Assembly: GCA_009779455.1 (NCBI GenBank)
Contig: WREG01000116.1
Coordinates: 1-6,462, forward strand
Length of the DNA stretch: 6,462 nucleotides
Direction: 5' to 3'
Source: Oscillospiraceae bacterium
Lineage (GTDB): Bacteria > Bacillota > Clostridia > Oscillospirales > Acutalibacteraceae
Part shown: in pieces, positions 1 to 4,993 of the stretch
How positions within the stretch are numbered: the first letter of the stretch is position 1
Layout of the letters: every line of letters starts with the position of its first letter
Program-made: the position numbers and the translations under genes
The notes under the pieces: generated by a model
What the model was told of the DNA's origin: nothing
Databases searched by the model: none
Seen by the model: only the letters and a program-made list of their open reading frames with translations

Positions 1-1
1 A

Positions 2-1327
2 CTTATAGATTTACTGAAAAAGCACAAAATAAATGGGAGCCGCCGCGAGGAATTCTTAGCCGCTGCCGCGAAAATAGACGGGATTTACGTGCCGTCCTTT
101 TATGATGTTGAATATGGCGAAGATAATACGATAGCGGCGGTAAAACCATTGAGCAATGTTCCGAAAACGGTAAAAAAACGCGTGATAGCCGACCTCGACG
201 GGGTTTATTACCCCAAAAGCTTTGTCGTGCCGTTTGTGGAGACCGTCCATGACCGGGCGGTGGCGGAGCTTTTCAGGGGCTGCACAAGGGGCTGCCGTTT
301 CTGCCAGGCGGGGTTTATCTACCGCCCCATCAGGGAAAAAACGCCAGAAACGGTCAATAAACAGAGCCGTGAGCTTTGCGAAAGCACGGGTTATGACGAG
401 GTTTCCCTCTGTTCCCTTTCAAGCTCCGATTATCCCGAGCTGAACCGGCTTCTAAACTCCATGCTCGAATGGGCGGACGGAGAAAAGGTCAATATAGCCC
501 TGCCGTCGCTTAGGGCGGACAGCCTTGACGAAGAATTAGCCGAAAAGCTGAACAGCGTCAGGAAAAGCGGGCTGACTTTCGCTCCGGAAGCTGGCACACG
601 GCGGCTCCGCGACGTTATAAATAAGAATATCAAAGAGGACGACATATTGAATACCGCGAAAACCGCGTTCAGGGGCGGCTGGAACGCGGTCAAGCTGTAT
701 TTTATGCTGGGATTGCCCTCCGAGACGGAAGAGGATATAAAAGGCATGGCGGAACTCGCCCGAAAAGTCGTCGATGAATATTATAGCAATCCCGACAAGC
801 CGAAAAGCAAGGGCGTCAGCGTAAACTTAAGCGCCGCGACTTTCGTGCCCAAGCCTTTTACGCCTTTTCAATGGGAGCCGCAGGACGCGCCCGATGTTAT
901 CCGCGAAAAACAACGGTTTTTAAGGGAAAATATAAGGACGAGAAAGGTTTCCGCGAAGTTCCACAATGTTGAAACAAGCGTATTGGAAGGGGTTTTGGCG
1001 CGTGGCGACAGGCGGCTGGCTGAGGTTATCCGAAAAGCGTGGGAAAACGGCGCGAAGGCCGACAGCTGGGACGATTATTTCAAATTTGAGATATGGGAAA
1101 GCTCCTTCGCCGAATGCGGCGTTGATATGTCATTTTACGCTAACAGGCGGCGGGGATATGATGAGATTTTGCCTTGGGATCATTTGGATTACGGGATAGA
1201 TAAGGCGTTTTTGATAAACGAAAGCGAAAAAGCGAAAGCGGCGGCGGTGACGCCCGATTGCCGCCGGGAATGCGCCGGCTGCGGCGCGGACAGGCTGAAC
1301 GGAGGAAAATGCAATGCGGGAAGTTAG
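2..1327 (+). CDS. B12-binding-type radical SAM protein, TIGR03960-like (5' partial)
   Basis: The reading frame is open from base 2, so the true start lies upstream; 441 codons are visible, against roughly 600 or more residues in full-length family members. The missing N-terminus would hold the B12-binding-like domain. The radical SAM cluster motif CxxxCxxC is seen at bases 281-304 (Cys-Thr-Arg-Gly-Cys-Arg-Phe-Cys), which should bind the 4Fe-4S cluster that cleaves S-adenosylmethionine. The core continues with typical segments such as TFAPEAGTRRLRDVINK and KLYFMLGLPSETEEDI. The C-terminus has a second cysteine cluster (CRRECAGCGA), also typical of this family. The substrate is unknown. The gene overlaps the DUF2344 gene downstream by 14 nt, so the two are surely co-transcribed and probably translationally coupled. 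Family assignment is from memory of the conserved motifs; the biochemical role is not established. Confidence 0.9.
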   Translation, partial: LIDLLKKHKINGSRREEFLAAAAKIDGIYVPSFYDVEYGEDNTIAAVKPLSNVPKTVKKRVIADLDGVYYPKSFVVPFVETVHDRAVAELFRGCTRGCRFCQAGFIYRPIREKTPETVNKQSRELCESTGYDEVSLCSLSSSDYPELNRLLNSMLEWADGEKVNIALPSLRADSLDEELAEKLNSVRKSGLTFAPEAGTRRLRDVINKNIKEDDILNTAKTAFRGGWNAVKLYFMLGLPSETEEDIKGMAELARKVVDEYYSNPDKPKSKGVSVNLSAATFVPKPFTPFQWEPQDAPDVIREKQRFLRENIRTRKVSAKFHNVETSVLEGVLARGDRRLAEVIRKAWENGAKADSWDDYFKFEIWESSFAECGVDMSFYANRRRGYDEILPWDHLDYGIDKAFLINESEKAKAAAVTPDCRRECAGCGADRLNGGKCNAGS

Positions 1328-2036
1328 ATTTTTCTTCAATAAAAAAGGCGCGGCGGCCTTTATTTCGCATCTTGACCTGAACCGTCTTATGACAAGGGCG
1401 ATAAACCGCGCAAAGCTGCCGGTTTGGTATACGGAGGGCTTCAACCCCCATCCGTTCATAAGCTTCGCCCTGCCCCTGCCCCTGGGGGTCGAGAGCGAGA
1501 GGGACGTTTTTGACATAAAAACCGAAAGCGGGATGAAACCGTCAGAAATGGCGGAGCGGCTGAACGCAGTTCTTCCCGAAGGGGTCGAAATCACGGCGGC
1601 TGACGAGCCTTATAATACCCCGGACGAAATATGCTGCGCTGAATATGAAATTACGGCAAATGAAAACGGCGATATTGAAAAAATCGGCGAAATCCTGAGC
1701 TCGGGCGAGCTGCTTGCGGAAAAGCTAAGCAAGCAGGGCAAAAAAAAGGTTATGAAGCAGATAAATATTCTTGGATATATTAAAAAATTTGATTTATCCC
1801 CCCCTGCCCCCCTTTTGGCAGAAGCCCCCCCCTTTCCAAAAAAAAGGGGGGGGTGCGCAGCGGCGGGGGGATCGACAGGGGGGATCATAAACCTGACCGT
1901 TGCGGCAGGCCAGACTTTAAATTTTAACCCAGTTTTATTCGCGGACGCGTTAAATAATAGATTGGGCGGCGGTTTGGAAATAAAAAAAATACTGCGGAAA
2001 CGGTTGCTGTTAAACGATTTTACGGAATTTATGTAA
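1314..2036 (+). CDS. DUF2344 / TIGR03936 radical-SAM-associated protein, carrying an in-frame repeat insertion
   Basis: This 240-residue protein starts at ATG 1314, eight bases after a strong GGAGG (1301-1305) that lies inside the preceding gene. The N-terminal half is typical of the family: a beta strand plus FISHLDLNRLMTRAINRA, then the signature EGFNPHPFISFALPLPLGVES (about residues 41-61). The C-terminal piece INLTVAAGQTLNFNP (192-206) is also family-like. Between these, residues 162-190 are low-complexity Pro/Gly/Ala/Lys residues encoded by a C- and G-rich palindromic element; removing them leaves about 211 residues, closer to normal length. The protein is found beside, or fused to, the upstream radical SAM enzyme in many Firmicutes. 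It may act as its partner or bind its substrate, but no activity is known. The frame stays open through runs of seven to eight C, A and G, so I read it as intact. Confidence 0.88.
   Translation: MREVRFFFNKKGAAAFISHLDLNRLMTRAINRAKLPVWYTEGFNPHPFISFALPLPLGVESERDVFDIKTESGMKPSEMAERLNAVLPEGVEITAADEPYNTPDEICCAEYEITANENGDIEKIGEILSSGELLAEKLSKQGKKKVMKQINILGYIKKFDLSPPAPLLAEAPPFPKKRGGCAAAGGSTGGIINLTVAAGQTLNFNPVLFADALNNRLGGGLEIKKILRKRLLLNDFTEFM
1796..1885. repeat. 90-nt C/G-rich palindromic element inserted in frame
   Basis: The outer ends ATCCCCCCCTG (1796-1806) and CAGGGGGGAT (1876-1885) are inverted repeats that differ by one C. Inside is a perfect 11-bp hairpin, CCCCCCCCTTT (1825-1835) against AAAGGGGGGGG (1843-1853), with a 7-nt loop. 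Its length is exactly 30 codons and it lies wholly inside the DUF2344 gene without breaking the frame. The layout resembles small dispersed palindromic repeats (REP- or MITE-like) of clostridial genomes; that it is multi-copy here is inference. Confidence 0.75.
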
Positions 2037-2048
2037 GCGAGGGGCATA

Positions 2049-2087
2049 AGTTTGAAAAACTTTGAATATATTATTGTTTTTCAAACT
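2049..2087. repeat. Perfect 12-bp A/T-rich inverted repeat (hairpin 1 upstream of ung)
   Basis: AGTTTGAAAAAC (2049-2060) and GTTTTTCAAACT (2076-2087) are perfectly complementary around a 15-nt loop, 12 bp after the stop codon of the DUF2344 gene. No T run follows, so it is not a standard intrinsic terminator. It could protect a transcript end, bind a dimeric regulator, or be part of a small repeat element. Confidence 0.6.
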
Positions 2088-2127
2088 GGAAGTTTTGTCC
2101 TTTCATTCTATATGGACAAAACGTTCC
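2088..2127. repeat. Inverted repeat (hairpin 2 upstream of ung)
   Basis: GTTTTGTCC (2092-2100) pairs perfectly with GGACAAAAC (2114-2122) around a 13-nt loop. Allowing one bulged G at 2123, the stem extends by GGAA (2088-2091) against TTCC (2124-2127). It begins on the base after hairpin 1, so the two stand back to back. Confidence 0.55.
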
Positions 2128-2129
2128 GC

Positions 2130-2155
2130 CTCGCAAACGTCTCGCTTGCGAGACG
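2130..2155. repeat. Two alternative hairpins just upstream of the ung ribosome binding site
   Basis: CGTCTCGC (2138-2145) pairs with GCGAGACG (2148-2155) as a near-continuous palindrome. Alternatively CTCGCAA (2130-2136) pairs with TTGCGAG (2146-2152). The two pairings use the same bases and exclude each other. The structure ends five bases before the AAAGGA ribosome binding site of ung and does not cover it. Its core CTCGCTTGCGAG recurs at 5900-5911. Confidence 0.5.
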
Positions 2156-2159
2156 ATGG

Positions 2160-2165
2160 AAAGGA
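2160..2165 (+). promoter_or_regulatory. Ribosome binding site of ung
   Basis: AAAGGA is the only good Shine-Dalgarno match here. It lies 11 nt before ATG 2177 and 8 nt before TTG 2174. It falls inside the reading frame begun by ATG 2156, which argues against that upstream start. Confidence 0.55.
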
Positions 2166-2176
2166 TGGTCATATTG

Positions 2177-2851
2177 ATGAAAACAAATCTGATCGGCAAC
2201 AATTGGGACGAAATTTTAAAGGACGCATTTCAATCAGAAGCGTACCAAAATTTGAGGGGGTTTTTAAAGTCGGAGTATGGCTCCGCAAGGATATACCCGC
2301 CCATGAACGATATTTTCAACGCGCTGAAATTCACCCCGCCCGAAAATGTGAAGATTGTGCTGATAGGGCAGGATCCGTACATAAACGAAGGGCAGGCCCA
2401 CGGTCTCGCCTTTTCCGTAAAATCCGGCCTGAAACCGCCGTCACTGCAAAACATATATAAAGAATTGCATTCGGATTTGGGGATACTGCCTGCCGAATCC
2501 GGCTGCCTGATCCCGTGGGCGCAGCAGGGCGTGCTGCTGCTGAACACCGTCCTGACCGTCCGCGCGGGGCTTTCAAATTCACATAAGGGCAAGGGCTGGG
2601 AATTTTTCACCGACGCTGTGATAAAATATCTGGGCGAACGGGAATATCCGACGGTATTTTTCCTTTGGGGAAACAACGCAAAGGAAAAAGAGCGGCTTAT
2701 CACAAACCCGAACCATTTGATATTAAAAGCCCCCCATCCTTCGCCGCTGTCCGCGTCCTACGGCTTTTTCGGCTGCGGTCATTTTTCAAAGGCGAACGCT
2801 TATCTTGAAAAGGAATGGGCGGGGCCTATTGAATGGAAAATTGAAAATTAA
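2177..2851 (+). CDS. ung: Uracil-DNA glycosylase, family 1
   Basis: This enzyme removes uracil from DNA by cleaving the N-glycosidic bond, the first step of base excision repair after cytosine deamination or dUTP incorporation. The 224 residues match the usual length of about 225. Motifs in order: YPPMNDIFNALKFT (40-53); the water-activating loop GQDPY with catalytic Asp66, followed by GQAHGLAFSV; LLNTVLTVRAG with the uracil-reading Asn123; FFLWGNNA; and HPSPLSA with catalytic His187 and the DNA-intercalating Leu191. One oddity is that the usual GQDPYH reads GQDPYI here. ATG 2177 is preferred because the family fold begins at about residue 5; TTG 2174 would add one residue, and ATG 2156 leaves no ribosome binding site. 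I see no convincing promoter in the 140-nt gap upstream, so it may be read from the preceding genes. Its last codons run into an A/T-rich repeat tract. Confidence 0.96.
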   Translation: MKTNLIGNNWDEILKDAFQSEAYQNLRGFLKSEYGSARIYPPMNDIFNALKFTPPENVKIVLIGQDPYINEGQAHGLAFSVKSGLKPPSLQNIYKELHSDLGILPAESGCLIPWAQQGVLLLNTVLTVRAGLSNSHKGKGWEFFTDAVIKYLGEREYPTVFFLWGNNAKEKERLITNPNHLILKAPHPSPLSASYGFFGCGHFSKANAYLEKEWAGPIEWKIEN

Positions 2852-2881
2852 GAAAATTTAAATTAATAATTAATAATTTTA
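2836..2881. repeat. Degenerate A/T-rich heptad tract over the end of ung
   Basis: Seven-base units are visible: GAAAATT twice (2836-2849), then AAATTTA, AATTAAT, AATTAAT, AATTTTA (2854-2881). The tract covers the last codons and stop of ung and ends 10 nt before the -35 box of the rpsU promoter. The downstream part may also serve as an A/T-rich UP element; that is inference. Confidence 0.5.
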
Positions 2882-2891
2882 TAAAAAAATG

Positions 2892-2920
2892 TTGACAGTA
2901 AAAACTTCTTGATGTATAAT
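2892..2920 (+). promoter_or_regulatory. Consensus sigma-A (sigma-70-type) promoter of rpsU
   Basis: TTGACA (2892-2897) and TATAAT (2915-2920) match both consensus hexamers exactly, with the optimal 17-nt spacing. An A/T-only stretch lies just upstream. Transcription should begin near 2927, giving a leader of about 34 nt before the TTG start of rpsU. Confidence 0.92.
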
Positions 2921-2946
2921 GGGTGTCGTGTTCTTGTGCCAAACGG

Positions 2947-2953
2947 AAGGAGG
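2947..2953 (+). promoter_or_regulatory. Ribosome binding site that fixes the TTG start of rpsU
   Basis: AAGGAGG is a near-perfect Shine-Dalgarno sequence, 7 nt before TTG 2961. The alternative in-frame ATG at 2919 overlaps the -10 box and lies upstream of the expected transcript start, so it cannot be used. Confidence 0.88.
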
Positions 2954-2960
2954 GAGTTCA

Positions 2961-3137
2961 TTGAGCCAGGTAAAAGTTAAAGAAAACGAGTCTCTGGACA
3001 GCGCGCTTAAACGTTTTAAGCGCCAAACCTCACGTGACGGCGTAATTCAAGAAGTACGCAAAAGAGAGCATTATGAGAAGCCTTCCGTTAAAAGGAAAAA
3101 GAAATCCGAGGCAGCTCGTAAACGTAAATTTAAGTAA
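2961..3137 (+). CDS. rpsU: 30S ribosomal protein bS21
   Basis: This 58-residue, very basic protein belongs to the small ribosomal subunit, near the 3' end of 16S rRNA, and helps in translation initiation. It reads MSQVKVKENESLDSALKRFK, then a QTSRDGVIQEVRKREHYEKPS helix-rich core, and ends in a Lys/Arg-rich tail (KRKKKSEAARKRKFK); the length is exactly what the family expects. The start is TTG, chosen from the AAGGAGG site and from family alignment. It has its own consensus promoter and a likely terminator, so it is probably a strongly expressed single-gene unit. In many Firmicutes rpsU is followed by a yqeY/GatB-like gene; here the next gene is yqeG. Confidence 0.97.
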   Translation: MSQVKVKENESLDSALKRFKRQTSRDGVIQEVRKREHYEKPSVKRKKKSEAARKRKFK

Positions 3138-3144
3138 ACCATTT

Positions 3145-3173
3145 AAGGCGGGCTTTTTAGAGTTCGCTTTTTT
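3145..3173 (+). terminator. Probable intrinsic terminator of rpsU
   Basis: A 9-bp stem, AAGGCGGGC (3145-3153) against GTTCGCTTT (3162-3170) with three G-U pairs and an 8-nt loop, is followed by T through 3173. It begins eight bases after the rpsU stop codon. The wobble pairs make it moderate in strength, so some read-through into yqeG is likely; no separate promoter for yqeG is visible. Confidence 0.6.
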
Positions 3174-3190
3174 GTTATTAAGGATTGAAG

Positions 3191-3730
3191 ATGAAAATTA
3201 AACCCGCAAGCAAAAAATTCAGCCCGGAAGGCCTGAACGCCGCCCCGCAATATTCATTTGGCAGGATAACGGATATTACGGCCGATGATATTCGCGGCGC
3301 GGGCGGCAGGGCGGTCGGGTTTGACCTTGACAATACCGCGGTTTACGACAGCACCTACCGTCCCCTCGAAGGCGCAGCCGAATGGGTAAACAATATAAAA
3401 GCCGCGGGGCTGCCGGTTATGATAATCTCAAACACCTACCCGCGCAGGGCGAAGCGCCTGTCAAAGCTTTTCGGCGTCCCGGCATTATATGTGTCGAAAA
3501 AACCCTCGACGAAAGCAATTTTCAAAGCGGCGGAAATGATGGGCGCAGACGTAAAAAATCTTGTTATGATAGGCGACCAGCTTTTCGCCGACGTGCTGGC
3601 GGCAAATGACGCGGGGGCGATTTCATTTTGGGTCAGGCCGTTTATGGCAGAGAAGCTTTTCGCGGGGAAATATAGGAAGATCAGGGAAGCAGAAGCGGAA
3701 TTTTTAAATAAATTGAGAGTTGAGAGTTGA
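3191..3730 (+). CDS. yqeG: YqeG-family HAD-superfamily IIIA phosphatase
   Basis: The 179-residue protein has the haloacid-dehalogenase phosphatase motifs in order: motif I FDLDNTAV with nucleophile Asp45 and acid/base Asp47; motif II IISNT with Ser80; the conserved Lys in SKKPSTKA (about 103-108); and motif IV MIGDQLFADVLAAND with Asp129 and Asp134 for magnesium. The family (TIGR01668) includes yeast Gep4, a phosphatidylglycerophosphate phosphatase, so a role in phosphatidylglycerol synthesis is plausible but inferred. ATG 3191 is chosen because AAGGA (3180-3184) lies six bases before it; TTG 3185 is in frame but immediately abuts that site. The last five residues (LRVES) and the TGA stop are encoded by a heptad repeat tract, so this C-terminal tail is probably not part of the ancestral protein. 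The peptidase gene follows after 27 nt, suggesting one transcript. Confidence 0.93.
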   Translation: MKIKPASKKFSPEGLNAAPQYSFGRITDITADDIRGAGGRAVGFDLDNTAVYDSTYRPLEGAAEWVNNIKAAGLPVMIISNTYPRRAKRLSKLFGVPALYVSKKPSTKAIFKAAEMMGADVKNLVMIGDQLFADVLAANDAGAISFWVRPFMAEKLFAGKYRKIREAEAEFLNKLRVES

Positions 3731-3737
3731 GAATTAA
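3711..3737. repeat. Heptad tandem repeat over the yqeG stop codon
   Basis: The units TTGAGAG (3713-3719), TTGAGAG (3720-3726) and TTGAGAA (3727-3733) follow one another without gaps, and the TGA stop of yqeG lies in the third. Bases 3711-3725 are a perfect 15-bp inverted copy of 4953-4967 on the other side of the peptidase gene. Confidence 0.75.
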
Positions 3738-3757
3738 CTTAAACTCCGAGGTGAATT

Positions 3758-4825
3758 ATGCGAATCAACGCATTAAAGAGCAAATTAATAAGGGAAAACA
3801 TTGCCGCGCTGATAACATCGGGGGTCAATACCCGCTATTTTACAGGATATCAGGGTGCGGGTGCTTTGTTTTTGTCCCCGGGCAGGCAAGTTTTCCTCAC
3901 CGACGCGCGTTTTTCAGGGGAAGCGGAAAAAATAATCACAAATTGCGATGTGGCGCAATATAAAGATTTTTACGAAGCCTTAAACGGCCTTGTCGGCGAT
4001 GAAAAAATCAAAGATTTGCATATAGAGGCGGAAAAAACGGCGGTGGCGCGGCTTGACAAATATAAGGATAAGCTGCCCGCCGTTAATTTTTTGACGGGCG
4101 GGGATTTGGATAAGGAAATAAGCGCCATGCGCGCCGTAAAATCTGCCGAAGAAATTAAATTTATGCGCGAGGCGCAGGAAATAGCCGAAACGGCCTTCTT
4201 TCATATTTTGGATTATATCGAAACCGGCATGACAGAAAAAGAAATCGCCATAGAGCTTGAATATTTTATGTTCAAAAACGGAGCGGAAAAAATATCCTTC
4301 GGAACCATCGCCGTCAGCGGCGTGAATTCCGCCTTCCCCCACGGAACTCCGACGGACAAAAAAATAGAAAAAGGCGACTTTTTGACCCTGGATTTCGGCG
4401 CGGTGGTGAACGGGTACCACAGCGACATGACCCGCACCGTGGCGGTTGGCGAGCCTGGCGGCGAGAAAAAGGAAATATACAGCCTTGTATTAAAAGCGCA
4501 GGAAGCCGCGCTGGAGGGCTTAAAAGAGGGGTTGTCCTGCAAAGAAGCGGACGCCCGCGCCAGAAATATCATAGCCGAAGCCGGGTACGGCGAAAATTTC
4601 GGCCACGGCACAGGCCACGGGGTCGGGCTGGAGGTGCATGAATCGCCTACGGTATCCTCAAAAAGCGAAGAAACGGAAATATTGGAAGAGGGCAATGTGA
4701 TAACGGTCGAGCCGGGGATATATCTGCCCGGCAAATTCGGGGTTCGGATTGAGGATATGGCGGTTATTAAAGATGATGGGTATTTGAATTTAACTGAAGC
4801 GGATAAATCGCTGATTGTTCTATAG
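3758..4825 (+). CDS. M24B-family metallopeptidase (Xaa-Pro aminopeptidase / dipeptidase)
   Basis: The protein has 355 residues, typical of the compact clostridial and Bacillus YqhT-like enzymes. The N-terminal creatinase-type domain (about 1-120) precedes a pita-bread catalytic domain from about residue 130. All five dinuclear metal ligands are visible: Asp212 (LTLDFGA), Asp223 (GYHSDMTRT), His287 (GHGTGHGVG), Glu318 (ITVEPGIYLPG) and Glu332 (VRIEDM); His195 (SAFPHG) is the usual substrate-side histidine. It should cleave peptides next to proline in the cytoplasm, aiding peptide turnover. Sequence reading alone does not separate aminopeptidase P from prolidase, so no symbol is given. The start is ATG 3758, with GAGGTGA at 3748-3754. 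It follows yqeG closely. In many Firmicutes efp (elongation factor P) follows this gene, but here it does not. Confidence 0.93.
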   Translation: MRINALKSKLIRENIAALITSGVNTRYFTGYQGAGALFLSPGRQVFLTDARFSGEAEKIITNCDVAQYKDFYEALNGLVGDEKIKDLHIEAEKTAVARLDKYKDKLPAVNFLTGGDLDKEISAMRAVKSAEEIKFMREAQEIAETAFFHILDYIETGMTEKEIAIELEYFMFKNGAEKISFGTIAVSGVNSAFPHGTPTDKKIEKGDFLTLDFGAVVNGYHSDMTRTVAVGEPGGEKKEIYSLVLKAQEAALEGLKEGLSCKEADARARNIIAEAGYGENFGHGTGHGVGLEVHESPTVSSKSEETEILEEGNVITVEPGIYLPGKFGVRIEDMAVIKDDGYLNLTEADKSLIVL

Positions 4826-4827
4826 CT

Positions 4828-4949
4828 GAGAATTGAGAGATATTTTTGATTTAGTCCTTATTCCCTAATTTAATTTTCAACAATTGGTGTAGATCGCGGA
4901 CATAAATTTAAAAAATATATAAGATTATCCCGCGAAACTCTCAATTCTC
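4828..4949. repeat. 12-bp inverted repeat bracketing the gap after the peptidase gene
   Basis: GAGAATTGAGAG (4828-4839), three bases after the stop codon, is perfectly complementary to CTCTCAATTCTC (4938-4949). The 98 nt between are A/T-rich and hold no gene; a smaller imperfect pair, TCGCGGA (4894-4900) and TCCCGCGA (4928-4935), lies inside. The arrangement looks like a small non-coding palindromic element, though it may simply be two heptad tracts in opposite orientation. Confidence 0.5.
4846..4874 (+). promoter_or_regulatory. Possible weak promoter of the SDR gene
   Basis: TTGATT (4846-4851) and TTTAAT (4869-4874) match four and five of six consensus bases at 17-nt spacing. It is the best candidate in the 168-nt gap but is unremarkable in such A/T-rich DNA. 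Confidence 0.3.
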
Positions 4950-4971
4950 AATTCTCAACTCTCAATTAAAT
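4937..4971. repeat. Heptad tandem repeat upstream of the SDR gene
   Basis: The units ACTCTCA, ATTCTCA, ATTCTCA, ACTCTCA run without gaps from 4937 to 4964, followed by ATTAAAT. This is the reverse-complement form of the TTGAGAG/TTGAGAA units found at the end of yqeG. It ends six bases before the AAGGA ribosome binding site of the SDR gene. Confidence 0.8.
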
Positions 4972-4993
4972 CAAAAAAAGGACGGTGCGTAAA

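Noticed and set aside
1130..1594. 154-codon open frame on the - strand
   Set aside because: It overlaps the end of the radical SAM gene and the start of the DUF2344 gene, both well supported; it is an antisense shadow.
1796..1885. Frameshift or pseudogene in the DUF2344 gene
   Set aside because: The frame remains open through the insertion and continues into family-like sequence (INLTVAAGQTLNFNP), so the gene appears intact.
1610..2047. 145-codon open frame on the - strand
   Set aside because: It is antisense to the DUF2344 gene and mostly reflects the C/G-rich palindrome read backwards; no motif or ribosome binding site is seen.
2049..2087. Intrinsic terminator after the DUF2344 gene
   Set aside because: The stem is perfect but A/T-rich and has no T run after it, so it is reported only as an inverted repeat.
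2062..2460. 132-codon open frame on the + strand overlapping ung
   Set aside because: It runs through the hairpin region and then the wrong frame of ung, whose own frame is unmistakable.
2919..2960. N-terminal extension of rpsU from ATG 2919 (72-residue product)
   Set aside because: That ATG overlaps the -10 box and lies before the expected transcript start; the TTG at 2961 has the ribosome binding site and gives the family length of 58.
4213..4734. 173-codon open frame on the - strand
   Set aside because: It lies fully inside the M24 peptidase gene, whose five metal ligands are intact; the antisense protein shows no known motif.
3711..4971. CRISPR-like array from the repeated TTGAGAG/ACTCTCA units
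   Set aside because: The units are seven bases long and ungapped, with no spacers, and occur at separate gene ends; no cas gene is present.
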